NCBI RefSeq assembly: GCF_030063335.1 | Contig: NZ_JASISW010000008.1 | Span: 186,001 to 250,000, forward strand | Direction: 5' to 3' | Length of the DNA stretch: 64,000 nucleotides | Source: Rhodococcus sp. G-MC3 | Lineage (GTDB): Bacteria; Actinomycetota; Actinomycetes; Mycobacteriales; Mycobacteriaceae | Part shown: in pieces, positions 16,032 to 23,790 of the stretch | Numbering within the stretch: the first letter of the stretch is position 1 | Layout: every line of letters begins with the position of its first letter | Position numbers and translations under genes: made by a program | The notes under the pieces: model-generated | What the model was told of the DNA's origin: nothing | Seen by the model: only the letters and a program-made list of their open reading frames with translations | Database searches by the model: none

Positions 16032-16121
16032 TCAGAGACGCCCGAAGATGCTGTCGATCAGCGAACTGCCTGCGGAGCTACCGGTGGTGATGATGCTGTC
16101 GATCCAGGCGAAGAAATCCAT
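16032..16121 (-). CDS. Putative 29-residue microprotein
   Basis: The small ORF begins MDFFAWIDSIITTG and ends LIDSIFGRL. It has a consensus Shine-Dalgarno (AAGGAG, 10 bases before the ATG) and a terminator starting 17 bases after its stop. The peptide is hydrophobic and amphipathic, with repeated (I/L)DSI motifs and a Gly/Ser hinge. Its size and character recall the short amphipathic channel peptides of mycolata (PorA/PorH of Corynebacterium), but I see no clear sequence match. A longer frame extends upstream to 16562, but its Arg-rich sequence looks non-coding. Expression is unproven; the case rests on ribosome-binding site plus ORF plus terminator. Confidence 0.5.
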   Translation of the reverse strand: MDFFAWIDSIITTGSSAGSSLIDSIFGRL

Positions 16122-16592
16122 GTTGGAAAAGCTCCTTGATGCGTTGGCGGCGTCTTGTGCAAGACAGGTGGAATGGCCGATTGCCGAACCACCGTGTGTA
16201 TTGATACGGCATCGAACCAGGCTTCGCCACCGTTCTGATCGCGTAGACGAAAGATTTGGCCGGTATCGGTGTGAAACCGTCGGTTCTCGACCGAAGAATT
16301 CATCTCTGCAAGTCCGATTCCGGTCGAAGAATTGATTTCCGAAAACGGAATGCGGATATTCCGTCGACCGCATGCTTGCGGCGCCGACCTCCCCGGTACC
16401 TGTGTTGGCGGTTGCGGCTGCCGCCACCGGTCGATCGACGGCGATTCGCCGCGGGTATGTGCGCCAGGACACCGGCCGACCGGTAGTCTTGCTTTTAAGT
16501 TGGTCATCTGGTCGTAGGTCGGCGTCTACTGGGGAAGCGTCACCCCGGCTGCGGAGCTCCATCGCAGCCCCGAGAGTTATGTGGAGTGGTTA
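16122..16592. other. Intergenic region upstream of the GyrI-like gene pair
   Basis: About 470 bases contain only frames that appear to be GC shadows. It should hold the promoter of the 29-residue ORF (leftward) and that of the GyrI-like pair (rightward). I see no strong dyad or repeat in it. Confidence 0.45.
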
Positions 16593-17048
16593 ATGTCGTT
16601 CGAGATCGTCGACCTCGAAGAAACGTGGGTCGCAGGACTTCCCGTGCGCAGCCCGAAGCGTGCTCTCGGTCGACTCATTGATCCTGCGCTCGACCAAGCG
16701 TGGTCGTCAGTGCTCAAGCAGGACATCGGCGGGCCGCTTGCCTCGGTGTACACCGACTTCGCACCCGGGATCGGGTCGTACAACACCCAGATCGTCGGGT
16801 ATCGATGCTTTGCGCTCAGCCAGGTGAAGAGGGGCCACCTGATAGCCAAGGTGCCCAGCGCGCGCTACGCCAGATTTTCCGCCGTCGGACATTTCCCAGA
16901 CGTCTTGACTCGGTTGTGGCAACAGATCGACCACGCGGAAGAGCAACACGAGATCAAGCGCACCTTCACCGCGGACTACGAGTGTTACCCGCATGCCTAC
17001 AAGATCGATCTCTACCTGTCGATCGAGCAGTCGGGATCGTCCACGTGA
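16593..17048 (+). CDS. GyrI-like effector-binding domain protein (first of a pair)
   Basis: The protein of about 151 residues appears to consist of a single GyrI/AraC-effector-binding fold: FEIVDLEETWVAGLPVRSPKRALG at the start, a central YTDFAPGIGSYNTQIVGYRC, and a strand KVPSARYARFSAVG before the final helix, LTRLWQQIDHAEEQHEIKRT. This SHS2-type fold binds small hydrophobic ligands in BmrR and in SbmC/GyrI. The ATG was chosen because GGAG lies 6 bases upstream; a GTG 4 codons earlier is the alternative. Its stop overlaps the start of a second, similar gene, so they are coupled. No DNA-binding domain is present. Ligand and role are unknown. Confidence 0.7.
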   Translation: MSFEIVDLEETWVAGLPVRSPKRALGRLIDPALDQAWSSVLKQDIGGPLASVYTDFAPGIGSYNTQIVGYRCFALSQVKRGHLIAKVPSARYARFSAVGHFPDVLTRLWQQIDHAEEQHEIKRTFTADYECYPHAYKIDLYLSIEQSGSST

Positions 17049-17479
17049 GCCACAGGGTGACTGCGCGCAGCGCAATGCTGTTCGGCGGCCTCGTTGCTCC
17101 GCGGATCCAGCCTGGTGCCGAAGCGAGCACCAGTGAGCTGTTCCGGTTCCTACGCGAAAGAATTCGCGATCGCTCTCCCGCCGAGGTCGAGGTGAACACT
17201 GTGTTCGTCCCTGACGAGCACGGTGTCTACAACGCGGTGATGGCCACGGCGTACGCGTCGCCTGCCGACGTCCCGGTCGGGGAAGTATTCGTCTCGGTGC
17301 CGAGTGGGGTGTACGCCGTGTTCGTACCGGACGGCAGTATGCGCGATCCCATCGAGGATGTTTGGACTCAGGTCGAGGAAGCCACGGCAAACGGTGAGTT
17401 ATTTCGGGCCTATAAGGAAGACATCGAAGTCGTTACAACATCCGGCGAAGTGGAACTATATATTTCGATAGTTATCTAA
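17045..17479 (+). CDS. GyrI-like effector-binding domain protein (second of a pair)
   Basis: The GTG start overlaps the preceding stop as GTGA, giving a protein of about 144 residues. It is a second GyrI-like domain: SHRVTARSAMLFGGLVAP, FVPDEHGVYNAVMATAYAS, VPSGVYAVFVPDGS and a closing IEDVWTQVEEATANGELFRAYKEDIEVV. The two proteins share the domain plan but differ in sequence, as expected for an old duplication. Translational coupling suggests equimolar production and possibly a heterodimer enclosing a shared ligand site. A perfect palindrome lies just after the stop. Confidence 0.68.
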   Translation: MSHRVTARSAMLFGGLVAPRIQPGAEASTSELFRFLRERIRDRSPAEVEVNTVFVPDEHGVYNAVMATAYASPADVPVGEVFVSVPSGVYAVFVPDGSMRDPIEDVWTQVEEATANGELFRAYKEDIEVVTTSGEVELYISIVI

Positions 17480-17487
17480 ATCAGGGG

Positions 17488-17504
17488 AAATGTGTCACAC
17501 ATTT
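17488..17504. promoter_or_regulatory. Perfect palindrome AAATGTGT-C-ACACATTT
   Basis: The 17-bp dyad has perfect 8-bp arms and is AT-rich, with a one-base centre that prevents a stable RNA hairpin. It therefore looks like a protein-binding operator more than a terminator. It lies 9 bases after the second GyrI-like gene and about 165 bases before the TetR-family gene. Confidence 0.55.
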
Positions 17505-17642
17505 GTCACTCGGGCATCACAATCAAGACACCCATGTGGTTAGTATTGTCTTGCGCACCGGACTGAAGGCGGGCCCGAGAAATTCGAGACCACGGATTTG
17601 ACCTGGTGATAGTCGGTCCTACACGGGGGCGTCGGTGTCAGG

Positions 17643-17686
17643 TAGGCAACTGAGCAGGGGTGATCATTCATGGTTAGGCAACTGAG
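17643..17686 (+). repeat. 12-bp direct repeat spanning the TetR-family start codon
   Basis: TAGGCAACTGAG occurs at 17643-17654 and again at 17675-17686, 32 bp apart, about three helical turns. The second copy lies within codons 2-6 of the regulator gene. It could be an autoregulatory operator or a small duplication that moved the ribosome-binding region. Confidence 0.6.
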
Positions 17687-18347
17687 GGCGGAAGCCACAC
17701 GCGCGGCGGCTCTGCGTGCAGCGGCGGATCTTTTTCTCGACGTCGGGCATGCAAATGCAACATTGAGTCAGGTTTCCGCGCAGTCCGGCGTCACCAAGGG
17801 TGCGCTGTATTTCCATTTCGCGTCTAAAGAAGAGCTCGCACGCGCGATCGTCGACGAAGGTCACGAGCGCGTGTCGACGGCCTGCGCCGGATTGGTGGAC
17901 AGCAGGTCACCCGCTCTCGAGTCGGTCATCGGAATTTCGTATTCGGTGCTCGAGTTGGCGGCGTCCGACCCGCTGGTCCGTGTCATGTACCGGCTCCAGA
18001 TGGAGATCGACGGATCCGAAACCGCACGCGGAAGCGTATTCGGTACGTGGGGCAATATCTTCGAGCACCTGTTCGACCGTGCGATCGAGCACAGCGACGT
18101 CGCTGACCACCTCGACTCGGGCAACGCCGCACTTCTCGTGTGCGAGATGCTGGCTGGCGTGCTGATGGTGTCCGAGGCGCAGTCCACGCTCGAAACCGCA
18201 CCTTCCCGCATGGAGAAGGTCTGGCATACCGTTCTTCCGTCTCTCGTGCCGCCGAACAAGCTCGGCTACTTCCGGGAGTTCGCTGCTCGCAGCCTGTCGA
18301 GCTTCGTACCCTCATCGGAGCTGATGGCAGAGTCCCTGCATGTCTAG
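17670..18347 (+). CDS. TetR-family regulator of the gamma-butyrolactone-receptor (ArpA/ScbR-like) type
   Basis: The 225-residue protein has an N-terminal helix-turn-helix: RAEATRAAALRAAADLFLDVGHANATLSQV then SGVTKGALYFHFASKEELARAIV, closely like the ArpA/ScbR group that senses butyrolactone signals in actinomycetes. The C-terminal domain is all-helical and would hold the ligand. The gene is alone, preceded by a 12-bp direct repeat around its start and a palindrome further upstream. No butyrolactone synthase (AfsA) is visible in the window. The TetR assignment is certain; the ligand class is inference from DNA-binding-domain similarity. Confidence 0.85.
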   Translation: MVRQLRAEATRAAALRAAADLFLDVGHANATLSQVSAQSGVTKGALYFHFASKEELARAIVDEGHERVSTACAGLVDSRSPALESVIGISYSVLELAASDPLVRVMYRLQMEIDGSETARGSVFGTWGNIFEHLFDRAIEHSDVADHLDSGNAALLVCEMLAGVLMVSEAQSTLETAPSRMEKVWHTVLPSLVPPNKLGYFREFAARSLSSFVPSSELMAESLHV

Positions 18348-18405
18348 ATAGTCGCCGCCGACGCCGCTCTTGCGGAGGTTCGGTGCCGCGTGGACACTGT
18401 GTGAT

Positions 18406-18576
18406 ATGAACCACACAATCACGCATCACCGTATGTCCGACACCGAACTTCGCAAGGCAATCGGAACGTTGCAGGGCCGCGCCGATGACGCGCGCCGCCG
18501 AGGCGCCGAGGACGATGCGTCGCGTATCGAGCGCACAGTTGCCGACTACCGCGACGAAATGACTCGTCGCCGATAG
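18406..18576 (+). CDS. Small conserved-looking charged protein (56 aa)
   Basis: The protein is highly charged and helical (SDTELRKAIGTLQGRADDARRRGAEDDASRIERTVADYRDEMTRR), with no cysteine or membrane segment and a heptad-like pattern that could form a two-helix hairpin. The ATG at 18406 gives MNHTITHHRM; an ATG at 18433 would give MSDTELRK. It lies between the TetR gene and a convergent reductase gene. The regular Glu/Asp/Arg composition is unlike the Arg/Pro-rich shadows nearby, so I consider it plausibly coding. Function unknown. Confidence 0.6.
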   Translation: MNHTITHHRMSDTELRKAIGTLQGRADDARRRGAEDDASRIERTVADYRDEMTRRR

Positions 18577-18594
18577 TTTCAGTCCCTTGCAGTT

Positions 18595-19308
18595 CTATCC
18601 TGCCGGGCCGAATCGTTCCGTTTTGATACGGGGCGGCAGGTGCCCCTCGGCCACGAGGATGTTGGCGACGGACTCGACGAACCCCGTTGGCCCACACACG
18701 AAGCAGCTCGGCGCAATATCGGCGGGCCAACCGTGGGCGACGAGATCGCTGGTGTTCAGCCTGCCCACCCGTTCGCGATAGCCCTCCGGCGCTCTCCGCG
18801 TGTAATGAATGCTGACGTCCACGCCCTCGGGCAGGCGTCGGAGCTCGGGGGCGTACATGACTTCGTCGGGCGTGCGCACCGAGTAGACGAGCCGAAACGG
18901 CGTTCGCTGTTCCCCTCGGACGCGGTCACGCACCATCGCCATCACCGGAACGATCCCGGACCCGCCCGCGACCAGCAGTACGGGGGCTGGATTCTGACGG
19001 TCCCAGACGAACCATCCACCGATCGGGCCACGCAGTTCGACCTGTTCGCCGACTTCGATCACGCTGGTGAGATAAGGCGATACCTCACCGTCGTCCACGG
19101 TCTGAATCGTCAGCACCACGGTGGATCCGTCGCATGGAGTTGCCATGGAATAGCTGCGCTGAGCGTTGTAGCCGTCTTCGGCGGTCAATCGGACGTCGAC
19201 GTGCTGTCCGGGTTTGTGGCCGGGCCACCCGTCGACGTCGAAGATCAAGGTTGTGGCAGTAGGAGTTTCGATCTTCTTTTCGGTGAGGGTTGCGACGAGC
19301 CATTTCAT
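18595..19308 (-). CDS. FAD/NAD(P)H-binding ferredoxin-reductase-like oxidoreductase
   Basis: The 237-residue flavoprotein has the FNR fold: flavin motif RSYSMA (about 50-55), a glycine-rich GGSGIVPVMAM for the nicotinamide-nucleotide pyrophosphate, and the C-terminal CGPTGFVESV. There is no 2Fe-2S domain. It follows the sulfite-oxidase-like gene by 18 bases on the same strand, so it probably supplies electrons to, or takes them from, the molybdenum enzyme. Such pairs are frequent in actinobacteria. Substrate unknown. Confidence 0.85.
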   Translation of the reverse strand: MKWLVATLTEKKIETPTATTLIFDVDGWPGHKPGQHVDVRLTAEDGYNAQRSYSMATPCDGSTVVLTIQTVDDGEVSPYLTSVIEVGEQVELRGPIGGWFVWDRQNPAPVLLVAGGSGIVPVMAMVRDRVRGEQRTPFRLVYSVRTPDEVMYAPELRRLPEGVDVSIHYTRRAPEGYRERVGRLNTSDLVAHGWPADIAPSCFVCGPTGFVESVANILVAEGHLPPRIKTERFGPAG

Positions 19309-19326
19309 CGTGGGTGCCCTCGCTGT

Positions 19327-19926
19327 TCAGTCACCCTGGTATCGCTGTTCCTGCCAGGGATCGCCATAGTCGTGGTATCCGTTCTGTTCCCAGAATCCGG
19401 GCTCGTCGCGCACGAGCAAGGTCAGCTTGGAGACCCATTTTGCCGACTTCCAGAAATACAGGTTCGGCACCAGCAGTCGTGCCGGTCCGCCGTGCTCGGG
19501 ATGCAGAGGCTTTCCATCGTATTCGTATGCAAGCCAGGCCTTTCCGTGTCGGAGCTCGTCGAGCGGGAGGTTGGTGGTGTATCCGTCGTAGCCGTGTGCC
19601 ATGACATGCGTTGCCGCAGTGTCGATGCCGTCGAGCAGAGTGTCGAGCGGAACGCCTCGCCATCGAGTATCGAGCTTGGACCACGTGGTGACGCAATGGA
19701 TGTCGACCGTGGGCTTGTCCGTCGGAAGTGCGCGCATCTCCTGCCATGACCAGTGATGCTTCTCGCCCATTTCGGTGACGATGCTGAACTCCCAGCGATC
19801 GGTGTTCACCTGCGGCGTCGGACCGGCCGACAATACCGGGAAATCCTGCGTCAGATACTGACCGGGCGGAGTGCGTGACTCGTTTCCGCGACGCTTTCCG
19901 GTAAAACCTCTCGACACGATGGCCAT
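19327..19926 (-). CDS. Sulfite-oxidase-like molybdopterin-dependent oxidoreductase
   Basis: The 199-residue protein is the molybdopterin domain of the sulfite oxidase/MsrP superfamily, with the presumed molybdenum-ligand cysteine in DIHCVTTWSK and pterin-binding segments MAHGYDGYTTNLPLDE and LVPNLYFWKSAKWV. It has no twin-arginine signal and starts directly in the cytosolic domain, so it differs from periplasmic MsrP/YedY. Electron transfer likely involves the flavoprotein encoded directly downstream. The natural substrate is not known; methionine sulfoxide or another S/N-oxide is a guess. Confidence 0.85.
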   Translation of the reverse strand: MAIVSRGFTGKRRGNESRTPPGQYLTQDFPVLSAGPTPQVNTDRWEFSIVTEMGEKHHWSWQEMRALPTDKPTVDIHCVTTWSKLDTRWRGVPLDTLLDGIDTAATHVMAHGYDGYTTNLPLDELRHGKAWLAYEYDGKPLHPEHGGPARLLVPNLYFWKSAKWVSKLTLLVRDEPGFWEQNGYHDYGDPWQEQRYQGD

Positions 19927-20043
19927 CGGACCTCCTGTTTGCTCCGGTGCAAAGTCTCTCGCGTAACGCCGGCGTGGACAACTCGGCGCACGCGTAGGGT
20001 GCGAAGAAGACGTTTTTTCGAGATGTGGGGGACGAGAACTTCG

Positions 20044-20880
20044 ATGGCGATCAAGGATTTACGCGGGAAAAAGACATTCATCACCGGTGCGGGTAGCGGA
20101 ATCGGCCGTGCGACGGCCCTTGCCGCGGCGGGTGCAGGAGCTGAGCTCTACCTCACCGATATCAACGAAGCCTCGCTGGCAGAGACCGTCGCCGCGGCGG
20201 GCCCGGCGGTGGCACGGTCGGCCGCATTCGATGTCTCGGACTTCGACGCAGTGACTGCATTCGCAACCGAGGTGCACAGCCACGTCGGCAGCCTCGACAT
20301 CGTGATGAACGTGGCAGGCATCGCCGCGTGGGGAACCGTCGAGAATCTCGAACACCGGCACTGGAAGTCGATGATCGACGTCAATCTGATGGGCCCGATT
20401 CACGTCATCGAAAACTTTCTTCCCGCCATGGTCAAGGCAGGCAAGGGCGGACACCTGGTGAACGTGTCATCTGCCGCCGGTCTCATTCCGTTGCCGTGGC
20501 ACGCCGCCTACAGCGCCAGCAAGTACGGCCTTCGCGGCGCGTCGGAAGTTCTGCGCTACGACCTCAAACGTCACGGCATCGGCGTCTCCCTCGTGGTGCC
20601 GGGAGGGGTGAAGACCGGTCTGGTGAACACCGTCGAGATTGCAGGCGTCGACCGCGAAGATCCACGGGTGCAGAAGCTGCAGCACCGATTCGAGAAGCGA
20701 GCAGTCGAGCCGGAGAAGGTTGCCGACGCCATCCTGACCGGGATTCTGAAGAACCGGTACCTGGTCTACTCCTCCAACGACATTCGGTTCGGTTACTGGT
20801 TGGCGCGAAAGTTCGCACCTCCCTACGAACTCGTGCTCCAGAAGGCGAACGACCGGTTCAGCACACTGCTGCCCCGGTAA
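20044..20880 (+). CDS. SDR-family oxidoreductase
   Basis: The classical short-chain dehydrogenase, about 278 residues, has the TGxxxGxG nucleotide motif (FITGAGSGIGRATAL), NVAG at about 88, the catalytic Ser in VNVSSAAGLIPLP and YSASKYGLRG (YxxxK). The ATG giving MAIKDLRGKK was chosen; an upstream in-frame start adds an Arg-rich non-homologous extension. The C-terminal region (VADAILTGILKNRYLVYSSNDIRFGYWLARKF) is typical of actinobacterial SDRs acting on lipid-like substrates. It is convergent with soxR, 13 bases apart. Substrate unknown. Confidence 0.88.
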   Translation: MAIKDLRGKKTFITGAGSGIGRATALAAAGAGAELYLTDINEASLAETVAAAGPAVARSAAFDVSDFDAVTAFATEVHSHVGSLDIVMNVAGIAAWGTVENLEHRHWKSMIDVNLMGPIHVIENFLPAMVKAGKGGHLVNVSSAAGLIPLPWHAAYSASKYGLRGASEVLRYDLKRHGIGVSLVVPGGVKTGLVNTVEIAGVDREDPRVQKLQHRFEKRAVEPEKVADAILTGILKNRYLVYSSNDIRFGYWLARKFAPPYELVLQKANDRFSTLLPR

Positions 20881-20892
20881 TCGGTCCTTCGG

Positions 20893-21357
20893 TCAGTCGC
20901 GTAGATCGACGTCGAGCCTGCGGGCACCGGGCCCCGCGTCTGCGAGTTCGTCGCCGGGATTGACGAGCGCGCAACTCGACATCGACAGGCATCCGCAGCC
21001 GATGCAACCGGTCAGGTCGTCGCGCAGCTTTACGAGCTGAGCGATCCGCTTGTCGAGATCGGAATGCCAGTGCTGCGAGAGTTTGGCCCAGTCTCTTTTG
21101 GTCGGAGTTCGCTCTTCCGGTAGATCCGAGAGAGCATCTCTGATGCGGGACAGCGGGATGCCGACCTTCTGCGAGATTCGGATGAATGCGACTCTGCGCA
21201 GAGTGTCGCGGTGGTAGCGGCGTTGGTTTCCCGATGTTCGCCTGCTGGTGATCAGACCTTGCTTCTCGTAGAAGTGGAGTGCAGAGATAGCAACTCCACT
21301 GCGGTCGGAGAGTTGCCCAGGAGTGAGTTCGCGGACTTTCCAATCGGGCATCGGCAT
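20893..21357 (-). CDS. soxR: SoxR redox-sensitive MerR-family activator
   Basis: From the start used ([14 protein letters not shown]) the protein has about 154 residues: a MerR helix-turn-helix ([21 protein letters not shown]...[13 protein letters not shown]), a coiled-coil dimerisation helix, and a 2Fe-2S cluster site at Cys118, 121, 123 and 129 ([12 protein letters not shown]), the SoxR spacing. It activates targets when redox-active compounds oxidise the cluster. Actinobacterial SoxR usually controls a few oxidoreductase or efflux genes. No canonical SoxR box was found in the gaps inspected. Its upstream gap is shared with divergent arcA. Confidence 0.92.
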   Translation of the reverse strand: MPMPDWKVRELTPGQLSDRSGVAISALHFYEKQGLITSRRTSGNQRRYHRDTLRRVAFIRISQKVGIPLSRIRDALSDLPEERTPTKRDWAKLSQHWHSDLDKRIAQLVKLRDDLTGCIGCGCLSMSSCALVNPGDELADAGPGARRLDVDLRD

Positions 21358-21454
21358 ACCTGGACGGTAGTGCGCGTGCGGCGCCCGTGAGTGGTTGGGA
21401 ACCGTCGGGCCGACATTACGCACGCACGGGCACGTCAAGGCCTAACGTTGAGCG

Positions 21455-22702
21455 ATGACCGCACAACTCTGCGCAGACTCAGAGGTCGGGACGCTGCGTA
21501 CGGTGATACTGCATCGCCCCGGCGACGAGCTCCGCCGGCTCACGCCGCGCAACAACGATCAACTGCTGTTCGACGGTGTGCCCTGGGTCGATCGGGCACA
21601 GGAGGAGCACGACGCCTTCGCGGAATTACTTCGCGGCCGAGGCGTCGAAGTTCTGCTGCTGGCCGACCTGCTCACTCAAGCGATGACGACGAGCGGCGCT
21701 GCTCGGATGCAGGGGATCTCGGCGGCGGTCAACGAACGGCGGCTCGGCCGAGCGCTTGCCCGTGATCTGGCGTCCCATCTGCGCGGGGTTCCGGCAGCAG
21801 AGTTGACGTCGATTCTCATGGCGGGAATGACGTTCGACGAACTGTTGGCCGCGGAGAGCGGGGAGCCGGAGATGAGCGGAGCCTCGCTCGTTCGGCGAAT
21901 GCACCATGGTGCGGACTTCGTCATCGATCCGCTGCCGAACCTGCTGTTCACCCGTGACTCCTCGTTCTGGATCGGCAGTCGTGTCGCGATCACCTCGCTT
22001 GCATTGCCGGCACGGCTGCGCGAAACCACGCTCACAGATCTGATCTACGCCTTTCATCCCCGGTTCCTCGGTATTCGTCGGGCGTACGAATCGCGGACTG
22101 CGCCTGTGGAAGGCGGCGATGTGCTCCTGCTGGCACCTGGTGTCGTAGCGGTCGGAGTGGGGGAGCGCACGACGCCCGCTGGTGCGGAAGCGTTGGCGCG
22201 CAGCCTGTTCGACGACGAGTTGGCGCACACCGTTCTCGTGGTTCCTATCGCGCAGGAGCGGGCGTCGATGCACTTGGACACGGTGTGCACGATGGTAGAT
22301 TTCGACGCCGTCGTGATGTATCCGGCAATCGCAGATTCGCTGTCCGCGTTCACTCTTCGCCGACAGAACGGCGCCGTGACCATTCGTGGTGCCGACCCGT
22401 TCCTCGAAGCGGCGGCCGAATCGATGGGCATCGGCAAGCTTCGTGTGATCGATACGGGACTCGACCATGTGACGGCCGAGCGTGAGCAATGGGACGACGG
22501 CAACAACACTCTCGCGCTGGCACCAGGAGTCGTCGTCGCCTACGAGCGCAACGTCGAGACCAACGCGCGGCTGGAGGCGTCGGGCATCGAGGTGTTGCGC
22601 ATCAGCGGTTCCGAACTCGGCTCTGGACGCGGGGGTCCGAGGTGTATGTCGTGTCCGGTGTCGAGGGACAGCGCGGCTTCGCCACCGGTGAGTGATGAGT
22701 GA
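21455..22702 (+). CDS. arcA: Arginine deiminase
   Basis: The 415-residue amidinotransferase-fold enzyme hydrolyses arginine to citrulline and ammonia. Motifs: [18 protein letters not shown] (N-terminal), [10 protein letters not shown] with the substrate-binding Asp, [10 protein letters not shown] with catalytic His and Asp, and catalytic Cys400 in RCMSCPV. No ornithine carbamoyltransferase or carbamate kinase is adjacent, so it is not part of a full ADI operon. In M. tuberculosis arcA (Rv1001) is likewise solitary just before pmt. It may serve nitrogen release or acid tolerance. Confidence 0.93.
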   Translation: MTAQLCADSEVGTLRTVILHRPGDELRRLTPRNNDQLLFDGVPWVDRAQEEHDAFAELLRGRGVEVLLLADLLTQAMTTSGAARMQGISAAVNERRLGRALARDLASHLRGVPAAELTSILMAGMTFDELLAAESGEPEMSGASLVRRMHHGADFVIDPLPNLLFTRDSSFWIGSRVAITSLALPARLRETTLTDLIYAFHPRFLGIRRAYESRTAPVEGGDVLLLAPGVVAVGVGERTTPAGAEALARSLFDDELAHTVLVVPIAQERASMHLDTVCTMVDFDAVVMYPAIADSLSAFTLRRQNGAVTIRGADPFLEAAAESMGIGKLRVIDTGLDHVTAEREQWDDGNNTLALAPGVVVAYERNVETNARLEASGIEVLRISGSELGSGRGGPRCMSCPVSRDSAASPPVSDE

Positions 22703-22734
22703 CGTTCCCAGGTATGAAAACGCGCACGGGCTCG

Positions 22735-23085
22735 TCAGCGCAGGATGTCGAGTACCTTCTCGGCGGGACGAGCGAGCACAGTTCCTTTGTTCGTCACCAC
22801 GATCGGACGCTCGATGAGGATGGGGTTGTCCACCATCGCCGCGATCAGCTCGTCCTCCGACGAATCCTTCAGCCCCAGCTCCTTGTAGACGGCTTCTTTC
22901 GTACGAATTGCCTGCGAGGCGGTCAGGCCCGCGTCGTCGAGGAGTTTGCGCAGTCCATCCTTCGTCGGCGGCGTCTCCAGGTACCTCACGACGGTCGGTT
23001 CGATGCCGGCTTGCTGAATCAACTTCAGTGCCGCTCGGGAGGTGTTGCACCGGGGATTGTGATAGATCGTGGCGGTGGCAGTCAT
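22735..23085 (-). CDS. ArsC-family arsenate reductase (glutaredoxin-type fold)
   Basis: The 116-residue thioredoxin-fold protein has catalytic Cys13 in YHNPRCNTSR and a C-terminal half (VDNPILIERPIVVTNKGTVLARP) matching plasmid-type ArsC/YfgD proteins. No other arsenic gene is present (arsR, arsB or acr3), so actual arsenate reduction is uncertain; many chromosomal relatives have unknown substrates. It is convergent with arcA (32 bases apart) and divergent from the next NAD-binding protein, with only 32 bases between starts. Confidence 0.85.
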   Translation of the reverse strand: MTATATIYHNPRCNTSRAALKLIQQAGIEPTVVRYLETPPTKDGLRKLLDDAGLTASQAIRTKEAVYKELGLKDSSEDELIAAMVDNPILIERPIVVTNKGTVLARPAEKVLDILR

Positions 23086-23117
23086 GTTTGTAGATTCTGC
23101 CAGGCGGGTAGGCGCGA

Positions 23118-23780
23118 GTGATGACTGATCGACGAGTAGTAATTGCCGGAGGACACGGAAAGATCGCCCAGCAGCTCATCGAGGTGCTCACGGCGCAAGG
23201 CGATCGTGCGGTGGGCCTGATCCGAAATCCCGACCATGTCAACGCGGTAACCGCGCTCGGCGCCCTTCCCGAGGTGATCGACCTCGAGTCTGCAACCGTG
23301 GACGAGGTCGCCGCCCTGCTTCACGACGCTGATGCCGTGGTTTTCGCTGCAGGCGCAGGCGCCGCGGGCGGTGTCGAACGCAAGGACAGTATCGACCGCG
23401 CGGGGTCCGTTCTGCTGGCCGACGCCGCCGAAAAGGCCGGAGTGAAGCGGTTTGTTCAGATCAGCTCGTTCGGTGCAGGCGAGCCCGTCGCCGACGATGC
23501 CGAAGCGTCGTGGAAGGCCTACATCACCGCGAAGACCGCCGCCGAAGAGGACTTGAAAGGTCGGAGCAACCTCGACTGGACAATCCTCCGTCCGGGTGGT
23601 TTGACCGACGAGGACGGCACCGGGCACATCGCACTGTCGGAGCCGCCACTCGATCGCGGCACGGTACCGAGAGCCGACGTCGCCGCAGTGATCGCTGCTC
23701 TGCTTCAGACGCCGTCCACCGTTGGCAAGACCCTGATGCTCACCTCGGGCGATACCTCGATACGCGATGCGGTGAAGTAG
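23118..23780 (+). CDS. NAD(P)-binding SDR-like protein (atypical short-chain dehydrogenase)
   Basis: The 220-residue Rossmann protein opens with a GGHGKIAQQLIEVL dinucleotide loop and contains DADAVVFAAGAGAAGG and FVQISSFGAG, followed by LDWTILRPGGLTDE. This is the pattern of the YwnB/YhfK group of atypical SDRs, relatives of flavin reductase and NmrA. The catalytic Tyr of classical SDRs is not in the usual place, suggesting a redox-sensor or isomerase role. It is closely followed by a GntR-type gene, possibly cotranscribed. Confidence 0.83.
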   Translation: MMTDRRVVIAGGHGKIAQQLIEVLTAQGDRAVGLIRNPDHVNAVTALGALPEVIDLESATVDEVAALLHDADAVVFAAGAGAAGGVERKDSIDRAGSVLLADAAEKAGVKRFVQISSFGAGEPVADDAEASWKAYITAKTAAEEDLKGRSNLDWTILRPGGLTDEDGTGHIALSEPPLDRGTVPRADVAAVIAALLQTPSTVGKTLMLTSGDTSIRDAVK

Positions 23781-23790
23781 TTTTTCCTGC

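Noticed and set aside
16122-16562. Coding continuation upstream of the 29-residue ORF
   Set aside because: The frame is open but Arg-rich and lacks a ribosome-binding site at any start, whereas the internal ATG has AAGGAG upstream.
19939-20043. 35-residue extension of the SDR protein
   Set aside because: The sequence before MAIKDL is Arg-rich and not part of the Rossmann fold; the ATG at 20044 fits the family start.
21358-21454. SoxR box between soxR and arcA
   Set aside because: TCAAGGCCTAACGTTGA has the right half-sites, but the gap between them is 9 bases instead of 6, so symmetry does not fit the SoxR consensus.
21626-23242. A 538-codon open frame on the minus strand across arcA and arsC
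   Set aside because: Its translation is Arg/His-rich without any domain, and it runs through two genes with clear catalytic motifs; it is a GC-driven antisense shadow.
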